Positions 16,111 to 24,071 of a stretch of DNA of 64,000 nt are shown here, piece after piece. Position 1 is the stretch's first letter, and every line of letters starts with the position of its first letter. The notes beneath the pieces were generated by a model that saw only the letters and a list, made by a program, of their open reading frames with translations, was not told the DNA's origin and did no database searches. A program made the translations under genes and the position numbers. Origin of the DNA: Sphingomonadales bacterium EhC05 (GTDB taxonomy: Bacteria > Pseudomonadota > Alphaproteobacteria > Sphingomonadales > Sphingomonadaceae); NCBI GenBank assembly GCA_001650955.1, contig LXYP01000013.1, forward strand, positions 1 to 64,000, read 5' to 3'.

Positions 16111-16674
16111 TCAATCGAGAGTCTTCGTCACCACCCACTTATGCTTTCCGATTTGGCGTGATCGCTCGAAGCCCTGGCGTTCAAACATCGACATCGCGCC
16201 GTTGAAAAGAAATGCCGGTGAGGTTTTCTGCCCCTCTATATCGTCCGGAAATGCTTCGACGCGCCCACCACCCAATTGCCTGATCTGTTCAATCGCACCC
16301 GCCAGAGCCACCGCGGCTATGCCATTGCCGCGATGTCCCTTGCCGGAAAAAAAGCAGGTGATCCGCCAGTCTGGCAGGGCGGGATCGGTCGCCAGATAGG
16401 CGCGCTGATTATGGATTCGCGGGAGCTCCGCCGGCGATCCAAACTGACACCAGCCGACACAATCCGCACCCTCGTATACAAGCGCGGCATGGGCACGGCC
16501 CTCCCGGACGAGGCATTGTTTCGCTTTGCGCTTTGCCGCGGGAGAATCTTCCGCAATCGCGTCCTTCCCATGATACCACATGCACCAACATCCGCCCCAG
16601 ACGCCATTATTCGCCGCGACCAGATGCGCGAAATCCGGCCAGCTTGTGTCATCGAGCGCTCTGGTTTCATACAT
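16111..16674 (-). CDS. GNAT-family N-acetyltransferase
   Basis: The 187-residue product begins MYETRALDDTSWPDFAHLV and has a tryptophan- and cysteine-rich NNGVWGGCWCMWYH segment near residue 22. The acetyl-CoA binding motif A is represented by KGHRGNGIAAVALAGAI. This resembles the small YoaP-like group of GNAT proteins. The substrate is unknown. The gene starts about 60 bases downstream of a near-perfect TATAAT in the 35-bp palindrome at 16734-16768, and probably shares regulation with marR. Confidence 0.82.
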   Translation of the reverse strand: MYETRALDDTSWPDFAHLVAANNGVWGGCWCMWYHGKDAIAEDSPAAKRKAKQCLVREGRAHAALVYEGADCVGWCQFGSPAELPRIHNQRAYLATDPALPDWRITCFFSGKGHRGNGIAAVALAGAIEQIRQLGGGRVEAFPDDIEGQKTSPAFLFNGAMSMFERQGFERSRQIGKHKWVVTKTLD

Positions 16675-16733
16675 GACTCCACCTTTCTATCCCCAGATAT
16701 TGGCTTCAGGGATGATAGCTCACGAATATTTCA

Positions 16734-16768
16734 GACAGATTATATGCGCGATGCATATATAATCTGTC
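16734..16768. promoter_or_regulatory. 35-bp palindrome with overlapping divergent promoters and operator 3
   Basis: GACAGATTATAT (16734-16745) and ATATAATCTGTC (16757-16768) are exact inverse complements around an 11-base centre. Nested inside is ATGCGCGATGCAT (16744-16756), the same ATGC-N5-GCAT pattern as at marR. By symmetry both strands have a TATAAT (plus 16758-16763, minus 16744-16739) and a GACA-containing -35 (minus TTGACA at 16770-16765; plus CAGACA at 16732-16737) with 20-base spacers. It lies in the 307-bp gap between the GNAT and SDR genes. Unusually long spacers suggest activator-type or tightly repressed promoters. Confidence 0.6.
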
Positions 16769-16981
16769 AATTGCGATTGTGGAATATGTCCGCAGCACGA
16801 TGTCGCGAACACAGAATTGCAAATATTACACCCGCTTTCGAAAAAAACGCGGCCATGACCCGGCGCAATGCAGCACCTGTTTGCCCAATGGCGGTGAGAG
16901 CGGATGGTTGCTTACGCTGTCAAATACTGCAAAAGCCCTGGTGGACTGGCTATTCGCCGGAAAAGGCAGAGGTATTGGGTT

Positions 16982-17704
16982 ATGGAACTTGCAGATAAAA
17001 TCGTCCTACTGACCGGGGGGAGCGCGGGTATCGGACGCGAGATTGTCCGCCAGTTGCAGGCAAAAGGCGCGAGAGTAACGCTGACCGGACGTAATCCCGA
17101 GCGGTTGGCCGCGATGCGCGAGGAAGGCTTTGAAACCATTGAGGCTGATTTTTCCAGCGCTGCTGGCGTGGATGCCTTGCTCAAAAAATGGGGGAGCAAA
17201 GACATCGACATTTTGCTCAACAATGCCGGTCAGCTCGTCGATCATGACTTTCGTGAAGGCGACCCAGATGCGGATGCCGCTGATGATTGCATCTATACCA
17301 ATCTGAACGCGCCGATCCGGTTGATCAGCGCTCTGATGCCGCAATTGCGGGCCCGGCCGGAGGCAGCCATTGTGAATATCACCTCGGGTCTCGCCATCGC
17401 GCCGGCCGCCCGAACGCCGATCTATTGTGCAACCAAATCCGGGTTGCGATTCTATACGCTTGGCCTTCGCGAACAGCTCAAGGACTCCAATATCCGCGTG
17501 ATTGAAGCGCTACCGCCGGTTGTCGACACGCAGATGAATGATGGCAAACCGACCAAGAAGATGCCGCCGGAAGAATGTGCGCGGCAAATTGTCGTCGCAA
17601 TCGCGCAAGATCAGGATGAAGCAAATATCGGCCTGACCAAGGCGCTGCGCATCGCCGAGTCAATCTCACCCGCGCTTGCGCGAAGCATGACATTGCGGTT
17701 TTGA
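16982..17704 (+). CDS. DltE-like short-chain dehydrogenase
   Basis: The start at 16982 gives MELADKIVLLTGGSAGIG, the usual SDR N-terminus, with GGCAGAGG upstream. The 240-residue enzyme has TGGSAGIG, NNAG, the catalytic serine region NITSGLA, and YCATK (Tyr/Lys pair). The C-terminal stretch IRVIEALPPVVDTQM is typical of DltE/COG3967 short-chain oxidoreductases. The substrate is unknown. A plus-strand promoter in the palindrome at 16734-16768 would give a leader of about 210 bases; no convincing gene was identified in that leader. Confidence 0.87.
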   Translation: MELADKIVLLTGGSAGIGREIVRQLQAKGARVTLTGRNPERLAAMREEGFETIEADFSSAAGVDALLKKWGSKDIDILLNNAGQLVDHDFREGDPDADAADDCIYTNLNAPIRLISALMPQLRARPEAAIVNITSGLAIAPAARTPIYCATKSGLRFYTLGLREQLKDSNIRVIEALPPVVDTQMNDGKPTKKMPPEECARQIVVAIAQDQDEANIGLTKALRIAESISPALARSMTLRF

Positions 17705-17775
17705 CAGGCTGAAGATCAGAAACGACGTAGTCGGCATTCCCGCTGCGTTTGCAGACCCGGGAATGGCCCAGTCCG

Positions 17776-17818
17776 AAAAAACATCCCTCCCGGCTCTCCC
17801 AAACCGAAAGGGATGTTT
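17776..17818 (-). terminator. Rho-independent terminator of ompW
   Basis: Read on the minus strand, AAACATCCCT (17818-17809) pairs with AGGGATGTTT (17788-17779), which runs directly into further Ts. It lies about 50 bases after the ompW stop. Confidence 0.75.
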
Positions 17819-17868
17819 CCCATGCCCGACCGCCTTCCCGGTTGGGGCTCTTCGCAAGATCGTTTGAT

Positions 17869-18540
17869 CTAGAATTTCATTCCGATACCAACGCCAATCA
17901 CCAGCGGATCAAGATTGATATCAACGGTCTGGGTCCCCGCCGCGGTCGTGTTCAATGTTGCGGTGGTGTCGATGTCGATATATTTGACGTCGAGGTTGAG
18001 AAACAGACTCTCGGTCAGGTCAAAATCGACTCCGGCCTGCAGCGCCCAGCCGAAACTGTCATCCATGCTGACATTGGTCGGACCAACCGCAGCGGTCAGC
18101 GCGTCGGTCGGCTTTTCATTGTAGAAGATCGTATAGTTGATCCCTGCACCGACATAGGGCCGTATCTTGCCTTCGGGGGCGAAGTGATATTGCGCGGTCA
18201 GGGTTGGCGGCAGGACCCATGTCGAGGCAAGACGCCCGATCGTGCCGGTCGTGCCAGTAATCCCCGATGCGCTATGTTTGGTGGTCGCGGCAATCAGCTC
18301 AAAACCGAGATGATCGGTCGCCATATAGGTGAAATCGATTTCCGGCGCAAAGCTGGTGTCGACGCTGACCTGTTCGCCGGGGAAACCAGGCAGAACCGAG
18401 CTGCTGTCTTCATTTGGCGCGACGGCAATGGCGCGAACGCGGATCAGGACATCGCCCTGTTTGGCAAGCGCCGGTGTGGCCGACAGCGCCAGCGACGAGG
18501 CCAGACCTGCAACGACAATTTTCGATATGCTACGCATCAT
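17869..18540 (-). CDS. ompW: OmpW-family outer-membrane protein
   Basis: The 223-residue protein has a signal peptide ending near TPALAKQ. The mature part has the eight-stranded barrel pattern of OmpW: VLIRVRAIAVAPNEDSS at the N-terminus, PPTLTAQYHF and GKIRPYVGAGINYT centrally, and the terminal strand VIGVGIGMKF ending in Phe. OmpW forms a narrow hydrophobic channel. An AAAGG lies just before the first of two ATGs (18540, 18537). A perfect FNR-type box lies about 78 bases upstream, consistent with oxygen-responsive control as known for E. coli ompW. Confidence 0.92.
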   Translation of the reverse strand: MMRSISKIVVAGLASSLALSATPALAKQGDVLIRVRAIAVAPNEDSSSVLPGFPGEQVSVDTSFAPEIDFTYMATDHLGFELIAATTKHSASGITGTTGTIGRLASTWVLPPTLTAQYHFAPEGKIRPYVGAGINYTIFYNEKPTDALTAAVGPTNVSMDDSFGWALQAGVDFDLTESLFLNLDVKYIDIDTTATLNTTAAGTQTVDINLDPLVIGVGIGMKF

Positions 18541-18617
18541 AAATACCTTTCTAAAAGCCTTGAGGAGCAGTTAGAAAGGAGTCGGAGTCATTTCATTGAT
18601 CCAGCGCAACAAAGATT

Positions 18618-18631
18618 TTGATCTGTATCAA
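18618..18631. promoter_or_regulatory. FNR/FixK-type box upstream of ompW
   Basis: TTGATCTGTATCAA is an exact TTGAT-N4-ATCAA palindrome, the consensus of FNR, FixK and Anr regulators. It lies about 78 bp from the ompW start, in the 156-bp gap between ompW and amn, a position compatible with activation of ompW at low oxygen. Confidence 0.75.
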
Positions 18632-18696
18632 CTCGCTATCGTTCATTCCGCGAGGCGTTTCGTCATGAACATTGGCAAGCCGCACGCGCTCGCCGT

Positions 18697-20139
18697 TTAG
18701 CGGAATAACGGCTCGCCAAAACTCCTGAGTTTGCGGCTGTGCAGCGTGCCCGCATCGGCTTCTTTCGCCAGCAGCTTGATCGCGCGCAACCCGATCGCCA
18801 GATGCTGGCCGACCCGCTCCTGATAAAATGCATCGGCCATGCCAGGCAGTTTGATCTCGCCATGAAGTGGCTTGTCGGACGCACAGAGCAAGGTGCCATA
18901 AGGCACCCGGTAGCGATAGCCATTGGCAGCGACTGTCGCCGACTCCATATCAATCGCGATCGCCCGGGACTGGTTGAGACGCCTGGCGATCTGCTCGAAG
19001 CGCAATTCCCAATTGCGATCACCGGTGGTGACGACGGTGCCAGTGCGCAAATGCTGTTTGAGCTTGGAATGATCAATCCCTGTCTCTTCCTGCACCGCCT
19101 GGGTCAGCGCCTGCTGGACCTCGGCAATCGTCGGCAGCGGGATGCTCGGCGGGAGCACATCGTCGAGAACATTGTCATCCCGCAGATAGGCATGGGCCAG
19201 GACATAGTCACCCAGCCGCTGGGTCCGGCGCAGCGCGCCGCAATGGCCGATCATCAGCCAGACATGGGGCCGCAACACCGCGAGATGGTCGGTGATCGTC
19301 TTGGCATTGCTCGGACCAACGCCAATATTGACAATCGTAACCCCCGGAGGGCCATTTTTGCGCACCAGATGATAGGCCGGCATTTGCGGCGGCTTGGCGA
19401 TCGGTGGCGCGGACGGCTGGCCATCTTGGCCGGTGATTCTATTGCCCGGCTCGACCAGCTTTTCAGCCTCTCCCGACGCCACCTGCTCCAGGCCATATTC
19501 GATAAATTCGTCGACATAGCGTTGATAGTTGGTGAACAGAATGAACGGCTGAAAATGGTCGGGATCGGTGGCGCAATAATGGCGGATGCGGTGCAGCGAA
19601 TAATCGACCCGTTCCGCGGTGAACAGCGACAGGGCGGAGGCCTCTTCACCCTGAAAAATCTGCCCGCCATCGACAATTTCGTCATTGGTTTTCACCAGAT
19701 TGGGCGTGTGGAAATAATTGGGCAGCTTTTCTTTTTTCGCGCGATCCAGTCCAGCGCCGGCATCTTCCAGCGCAAAGGCCAGCGGAATCGGCGTGTCGGA
19801 GAGGCCGACCCAGATTTTTGCGGTAAATGTCTCGGCGATGCGGTCCAGCTGGTCGAGCAGATAGGCGCGATATAATCCGGGCTCGGTAATCGTCGTCTTG
19901 TAGCAATTGATATCGGACAGGTGGCCAGAGGCAAGATGGCTGGTCTCGGTCGCCTGATCGGCGGGTATCTCGACGCTGATCTCCGGGTAGCGGCCCTGCT
20001 CACGGTCATCTTTGGCAAGCTTTGATGTCGCATAGCGACCAAATCTGGCGGACGTGATTGCAATTTGTTCGGAATATAGTTTTTCAAGCAATGCAACGGC
20101 TTCTGCCGGCGTTGCGCATTGGGTGGATTCGGTTGTCAT
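18697..20139 (-). CDS. amn: AMP nucleosidase
   Basis: The 480-residue protein matches the length and layout of bacterial Amn: an N-terminal regulatory domain (about residues 1-180) and a C-terminal purine-nucleoside phosphorylase-like domain with VNIGVGPSNAKTITDHLAV, MIGHCGALRRTQRLGDYVLA and AIDMESATVAANGYRYRVP. The last holds the conserved Met-Glu of nucleosidases. It hydrolyses AMP to adenine and ribose 5-phosphate, adjusting adenylate pools. It follows the ATP12 gene on the same strand by 56 bp. Confidence 0.93.
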   Translation of the reverse strand: MTTESTQCATPAEAVALLEKLYSEQIAITSARFGRYATSKLAKDDREQGRYPEISVEIPADQATETSHLASGHLSDINCYKTTITEPGLYRAYLLDQLDRIAETFTAKIWVGLSDTPIPLAFALEDAGAGLDRAKKEKLPNYFHTPNLVKTNDEIVDGGQIFQGEEASALSLFTAERVDYSLHRIRHYCATDPDHFQPFILFTNYQRYVDEFIEYGLEQVASGEAEKLVEPGNRITGQDGQPSAPPIAKPPQMPAYHLVRKNGPPGVTIVNIGVGPSNAKTITDHLAVLRPHVWLMIGHCGALRRTQRLGDYVLAHAYLRDDNVLDDVLPPSIPLPTIAEVQQALTQAVQEETGIDHSKLKQHLRTGTVVTTGDRNWELRFEQIARRLNQSRAIAIDMESATVAANGYRYRVPYGTLLCASDKPLHGEIKLPGMADAFYQERVGQHLAIGLRAIKLLAKEADAGTLHSRKLRSFGEPLFR

Positions 20140-20195
20140 GTAGTCTCCGTTTAGGGTTTCAGCTGTTTAACGGAATTTGCCGGCAAAGGGAAAAG

Positions 20196-20912
20196 CTAAG
20201 TGCAGGCGCGCTTGAGAAAATCGGCGGCGGCCTCGAATTCGGCCTGCTTGATCGCGCGCATCTGGACGGCCAGCTCATCCGCACCCCATTGCTGCTCCTG
20301 CCAGAGTTCCTCGAGATTGACGAGCGGCCAGAGCGCCGCTGTATCATGGGTCTGTTCAACCAGTCCCAAAGTCGCGATCAGCGAACCGGTCAGGCCGACC
20401 AGCGAGAGCATCGCCGCTACGGTAAAATCGGCCTGCGCCTCGACCACGGCGGTCAGGCGGGCCAGCGTCTGTTCGGGCTGGGCGGCATATTTGATGCCAT
20501 AGATCAGATTGAAACTGACATCATAGCGGTGTTGCGCCCAGTCGAGCAGCGGATCCCAGGCGCCGGCCTGATGATCGATCAGCGCCTGCTGGGTCTGATC
20601 CGCGCGATAATAGAGCATATCGCTATCGGCAAAAGCAGCGATACGGGAAATGATCCGCTCCCGCTCGTGAACCACTTGATCCAACGCACCCTGGGCAAGT
20701 GCCGTGAGCGGCATGGTGGCGGGATCAATATCCGCTTGCTGCTGCTCCCATTCCTCAGAAATGGCTTCAGCGAGAGCGATTGTCGGCAGCACGAATGGGT
20801 TGCGCTGCGGAGTCTTTACCGGTCGACCGTCGAGCAAAATCGCAAAGCCCTCGTCACCGGCTTCAGCCGAAACTTGTTCGACCGCGACATTTTCATAAAA
20901 TCTTTTCATCAT
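20196..20912 (-). CDS. ATP12-family F1-ATPase assembly chaperone
   Basis: The 238-residue protein begins MMKRFYENVAVE; the second Met (20909) is an equal candidate. Hallmarks of ATP12/COG5387 are AILLDGRPVKTPQRNPFVLP, EEWEQQQADIDPATMPLT and DMLYYRADQTQQALIDHQ. In mitochondria and alphaproteobacteria this chaperone binds the alpha subunit during F1 assembly. It overlaps the stop of the upstream small membrane gene, and the HAD/RluA/CrcB neighbourhood is a familiar alphaproteobacterial order. Confidence 0.9.
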   Translation of the reverse strand: MMKRFYENVAVEQVSAEAGDEGFAILLDGRPVKTPQRNPFVLPTIALAEAISEEWEQQQADIDPATMPLTALAQGALDQVVHERERIISRIAAFADSDMLYYRADQTQQALIDHQAGAWDPLLDWAQHRYDVSFNLIYGIKYAAQPEQTLARLTAVVEAQADFTVAAMLSLVGLTGSLIATLGLVEQTHDTAALWPLVNLEELWQEQQWGADELAVQMRAIKQAEFEAAADFLKRACT

Positions 20913-21187
20913 CAGTGCCTGATATCTGCGCGATCATCCGGCCGGTTGCCGATCAGGAAATCATCCTTCTTTTTGCGGATCAACCTGCGAAGAATGGCCG
21001 GTATCAGCAGCATCTCGAGTAACCCCACGACCGCAATGACAAATCCGATTTCGGCCGGCAGAATGGATAGCCAGCCCAGTCCAATCGCCAAGCCCAATGC
21101 CAACAGAGCCAAGCCGGACAGGCGAATGAAGGGAATCACCCGCTCAAACGGATGGGATGGCCTTGGGGCTCGCGTTTCACGAATCAT
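20912..21187 (-). CDS. small 2-TM membrane protein, paralogue A
   Basis: The 91-residue protein has two hydrophobic helices (about residues 20-40 and 45-66), a basic connector (RRLIRKKKDD) and a soluble tail. No named family is recognised. Its FIRLSGLALLALGLAIGL core aligns with the next gene's IIRMLGLALLMLGIAIAL, pointing to tandem duplication. The start at 21187 overlaps the preceding gene by 11 bases, and its stop overlaps the ATP12 start, so the three are probably translated together. Confidence 0.7.
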   Translation of the reverse strand: MIRETRAPRPSHPFERVIPFIRLSGLALLALGLAIGLGWLSILPAEIGFVIAVVGLLEMLLIPAILRRLIRKKKDDFLIGNRPDDRADIRH

Positions 21188-21479
21188 CGTTCGATGCCGC
21201 CGCTTTTGCTATTTCTTCTTCCGCGACGCGCGCCTGAACATATTTGCGGACAATCCAGATCGGCGCGACCCACATCTGGGCCAGGCCCAATATGATCAGC
21301 ACATAGCCCGCAGGCGCCGGAACCGGCGGCAAGCGATCCAGGGCGATGGCAATGCCCAGCATCAAAAGCGCGAGACCCAGCATGCGGATGATGCTCACCG
21401 TGAAATGTATCGCGCGCGCCTGCTTTTCCTTTTCAGGATCGGGGATATATTCGGGTTGTTCGCTAACTGGCTCACTCAT
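21177..21479 (-). CDS. small 2-TM membrane protein, paralogue B
   Basis: The 100-residue protein has a charged N-terminus (EPVSEQPEYIPDPEKEKQ), two membrane helices (about residues 27-47 and 52-75) and a polar Ala/Glu tail. It aligns with paralogue A through the helices and the loop (LPPVPAPAGYVLIILGLAQM against LSILPAEIGFVIAVVGLLEM). The start overlaps the end of the HAD gene by 4 bases. No function is known; a membrane role tied to the neighbouring genes cannot be shown. Confidence 0.72.
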   Translation of the reverse strand: MSEPVSEQPEYIPDPEKEKQARAIHFTVSIIRMLGLALLMLGIAIALDRLPPVPAPAGYVLIILGLAQMWVAPIWIVRKYVQARVAEEEIAKAAASNDDS

Positions 21480-22132
21480 CGGTTCAGAACCTCATGCAAT
21501 TCGTCCATTGTCGCCGTGACAATCTCTGCGCCCGCGATGATCAGTTCCTCCGCATCATGATAGCCCCAGTCGACTCCGACCGCGCGGACTTTGGCGTTCA
21601 CGGCCATCTCCATGTCGAAGCTGGTATCGCCGATCATCGCTGTCGTCTGGGCGCTGGCTCCGGCTTCGGCAATCGCGAGTTCAACCATCGCTGGGTGCGG
21701 CTTGGAGGGATGGCGATCGGCGGTTTGGAGAGTGACGAAACGGCCGGTCAGGCCATGCGCTTCCAACACATGTTGGAGACCACGATCCGACTTGCCTGTC
21801 GCGACTCCCAAAACCCAGCCACCGGCCTCCAATCCCTCCAGGAGATCGAGCAAGCCGTCATAGAGCGGCTCGTGGACTCCACCTGCCTGGCGAAGCTCGA
21901 AAAATCCGTCCTTGTATGATTCGACCACGCGCGCGATCGTCTTGCGATCATGATCGGGGATCAATTGGCCGACAGCTTCGCTGAGACTGAGGCCAACGAT
22001 CCGGCGAATCGAATGCCGGTCGGGGGCTTCGAGACCATGTATCTCAAAAGCCCGTTCCATCGACACGCAGATATTGGCCTGACTGTCGACCATCGTCCCG
22101 TCGCAATCAAACAGAGCGAGCTTATTGGTCAT
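21476..22132 (-). CDS. HAD-family hydrolase, phosphoglycolate-phosphatase-like
   Basis: The 218-residue protein shows motif I FDCDGTMVDS (nucleophile and acid Asp), motif II VATGKS, Lys in HPSKPHPAM and motif IV MIGDTSFDMEMA. A helical cap lies between residues 15 and 85. This is the Gph/PGP subgroup; the substrate may be 2-phosphoglycolate or another small phosphate ester. It overlaps both neighbours by 4 bases in the minus-strand run. Confidence 0.88.
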   Translation of the reverse strand: MTNKLALFDCDGTMVDSQANICVSMERAFEIHGLEAPDRHSIRRIVGLSLSEAVGQLIPDHDRKTIARVVESYKDGFFELRQAGGVHEPLYDGLLDLLEGLEAGGWVLGVATGKSDRGLQHVLEAHGLTGRFVTLQTADRHPSKPHPAMVELAIAEAGASAQTTAMIGDTSFDMEMAVNAKVRAVGVDWGYHDAEELIIAGAEIVTATMDELHEVLNR

Positions 22133-22764
22133 GTCTGACCAAACTGCCGCATCATATGGGCAATCGCGCGGCGACCAACGGCATCAAGTTCATCAGCGGC
22201 TTTGTCCCGCGCCGCCTGAGGTTTGTTCTGGCTCAATTTGGCTGTCGGCCTCCATGACAATATTTCCATCTCAAAGCCGACAATCGCATCGACCATTTTT
22301 TCAAACTTGGCGGAATCCATTTTGTCGCGATTCCATGGAGTCTTGGGCGCCAGCTTGGCCTCATGCTGGATGACAATATCATCCAGCAAAGCCACCAACC
22401 CTTCACGCTCCATTTCGCGCACCGGACCTTCCAGCTCCAGCGCGAGATAGTTCCAGGTCGGCACCTGGTCGTCCATATCATACCAATCAGGGCTGACATA
22501 GGCGTCCGGCCCGTTGATCACGCAAAGCGCCTTTGTTTCGGCGATATGCTTGGTCAACGCATTGCCGCGGGAGAGGTGGAACTGCAGCGCGCCGTCTCCG
22601 GTAGAATATACCGGAACATGCGCGACCCGCGGTCCATCGGGTGTCTCGGCAAAAATCATCCCGAAACCAATATTGGCAATCAGCGCTTCCAGCGCAGCGC
22701 GCTCGTCGGCATCATTATGGTCACTGGCAGAACGGGGCCATCGGAAGGCGGGATTAGGATGCAT
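22129..22764 (-). CDS. PaiB-like FMN-binding protein
   Basis: The 211-residue protein fits the PaiB/FMN_bind_2 family (COG2808): MHPNPAFRW at the start, AHVPVYSTGDGALQFHLSRGN, VSPDWYDMDDQVPTWNYLAL and SWRPTAKLSQNK near the end. These are split-barrel flavin-binding proteins, described as negative regulators of sporulation and protease genes in Bacillus; the alphaproteobacterial role is unclear. It overlaps the HAD gene by 4 bases and follows the pseudouridine synthase by 17. Confidence 0.88.
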   Translation of the reverse strand: MHPNPAFRWPRSASDHNDADERAALEALIANIGFGMIFAETPDGPRVAHVPVYSTGDGALQFHLSRGNALTKHIAETKALCVINGPDAYVSPDWYDMDDQVPTWNYLALELEGPVREMEREGLVALLDDIVIQHEAKLAPKTPWNRDKMDSAKFEKMVDAIVGFEMEILSWRPTAKLSQNKPQAARDKAADELDAVGRRAIAHMMRQFGQT

Positions 22765-22781
22765 GATCGGGCTCTTGAACT

Positions 22782-24071
22782 CTATTTCGATTTTTTGGCG
22801 GCAGCCTGTTTGACTTTGGCTTTGTGCGGCATGTGCTTCTTATGGGTGGCTTTGCCGGCATCCGGGCGCTCGCGCTTGGTCGGTTTGCCGGCCTTCACTG
22901 GTTTCCCCTTATTGTCGCCGCGTCCCCGCCGCTCGCCGCGCTTGTCTTTGCGGATCTGCTTGGCATGTGCTTTGGCTTGCTGTTTGCGGACGACTTTGCC
23001 GCCGGGCTTTTTCTCTTCGAGCGGGAGATCACCCAATTCGATGTCGAGGCCGAGATTTTCAAATGTTTCGGCAAAATGCGTCGGCAATTCCGCGGTCACA
23101 TCAAGCTTCTGTCCATCGGGATGCTCGATCCGCAGACGGCGGGCATGTAAATGCATTTTGCGGCTGATGGTTCCGGTGAGAAACGCGTCCTTGCCGCCAT
23201 ATTTGCCGTCACCGACAATCGGATGGCCAATCGCCGCCATATGGACGCGAAGCTGATGGGTGCGACCGGTATAAGGCTGAAGTTCAACCCAGCAGGCGCG
23301 GTTGCCCGCACGCTCGATGATCCGGTAACGTGTCTTGGCCGATTGGCCATCTTCCTCGTCGACATGCATTTTCTCACCGCCGGACCCCGGCTGCTTCGAC
23401 AATGGCAGGTCGATCATGCCATCGGCAATGTCAGGAATGCCCATGACGATTGCCCAATAGACTTTACGCGCCGTGCGCCCCGAGAATCGCTTGGAGAAAA
23501 AGGACGCCGCGCCAGGAGAACGGGCGAGCAGAATCACGCCGCTGGTATCTTTGTCGAGCCGGTGCACGAGTTTGGGTCGCGATTTCGCATCATAGGTCAG
23601 CGCATCCAGCAAGCCGTCGAGATGAGTCGTGGTCTTGCTGCCGCCTTGTGTGGCCAGTCCCGGCGGTTTGTTGACGACGATCGCCGACTTGTCTTTGTGA
23701 ATGACCAGTTCCTGGGCAAAATTAATCTGATCCTGGGATAGGTCTGTCCGCGGCTTGGCGACGCGACCGGGACGTTCAATCTCCGCTGGCGGCACCCGCA
23801 ATATCTGTCCCTCGTGGATTCGATCGCCTGGAGTGACGCGCTTGCCATCGAGTCGCAGCTGCCCCGTCCGCGCCCAGCGCGAAACGATGTTGAACGGCAC
23901 ATCTTCCATATGGCGCTTGAACCAGCGGTCGACGCGAATATCCTCGTCATCGGCGGAAATCGTGAATTGCCGGACATCGAGAACTTTCAACGCCTGTTTC
24001 TGATCTTTCAGATTGCCTTGCGGCTTTTCATCTTCCGAGCCGCTTTCGGCTGTCGGGTCAAATGTGCTCAT
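22782..24071 (-). CDS. RluA-family pseudouridine synthase with basic C-terminal tail
   Basis: The protein has 429 residues: an S4 RNA-binding domain (about 45-95, with DVPFNIVSRWARTGQLRLDGKRV), then the RluA catalytic domain with the HRLDKDTSGV motif holding the catalytic Asp, and YTGRTHQLRVHMA. The last 80 residues are an extremely Lys/Arg/Gly-rich tail (KRGERRGRGDNKGKPVKAG). The core resembles RluC, which modifies 23S rRNA. The tail is probably disordered and RNA-binding. It overlaps crcB by 4 bases. Confidence 0.9.
   Translation of the reverse strand: MSTFDPTAESGSEDEKPQGNLKDQKQALKVLDVRQFTISADDEDIRVDRWFKRHMEDVPFNIVSRWARTGQLRLDGKRVTPGDRIHEGQILRVPPAEIERPGRVAKPRTDLSQDQINFAQELVIHKDKSAIVVNKPPGLATQGGSKTTTHLDGLLDALTYDAKSRPKLVHRLDKDTSGVILLARSPGAASFFSKRFSGRTARKVYWAIVMGIPDIADGMIDLPLSKQPGSGGEKMHVDEEDGQSAKTRYRIIERAGNRACWVELQPYTGRTHQLRVHMAAIGHPIVGDGKYGGKDAFLTGTISRKMHLHARRLRIEHPDGQKLDVTAELPTHFAETFENLGLDIELGDLPLEEKKPGGKVVRKQQAKAHAKQIRKDKRGERRGRGDNKGKPVKAGKPTKRERPDAGKATHKKHMPHKAKVKQAAAKKSK

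Noticed and set aside
16779-17012. 77-codon GTG ORF in the leader of the SDR gene
   Set aside because: No family, no good RBS and it overlaps the SDR start; probably non-coding, though its Cys-rich stretch was considered as a relic of a MarR tail.
18739-19875. 378-codon ORF antisense to amn
   Set aside because: Shadow of a firm AMP nucleosidase match; the translation has no recognisable family.
20058-21560. 500-codon plus-strand ORF
   Set aside because: Lies opposite the ATP12 gene and the small membrane genes, which have clear family or paralogue support.
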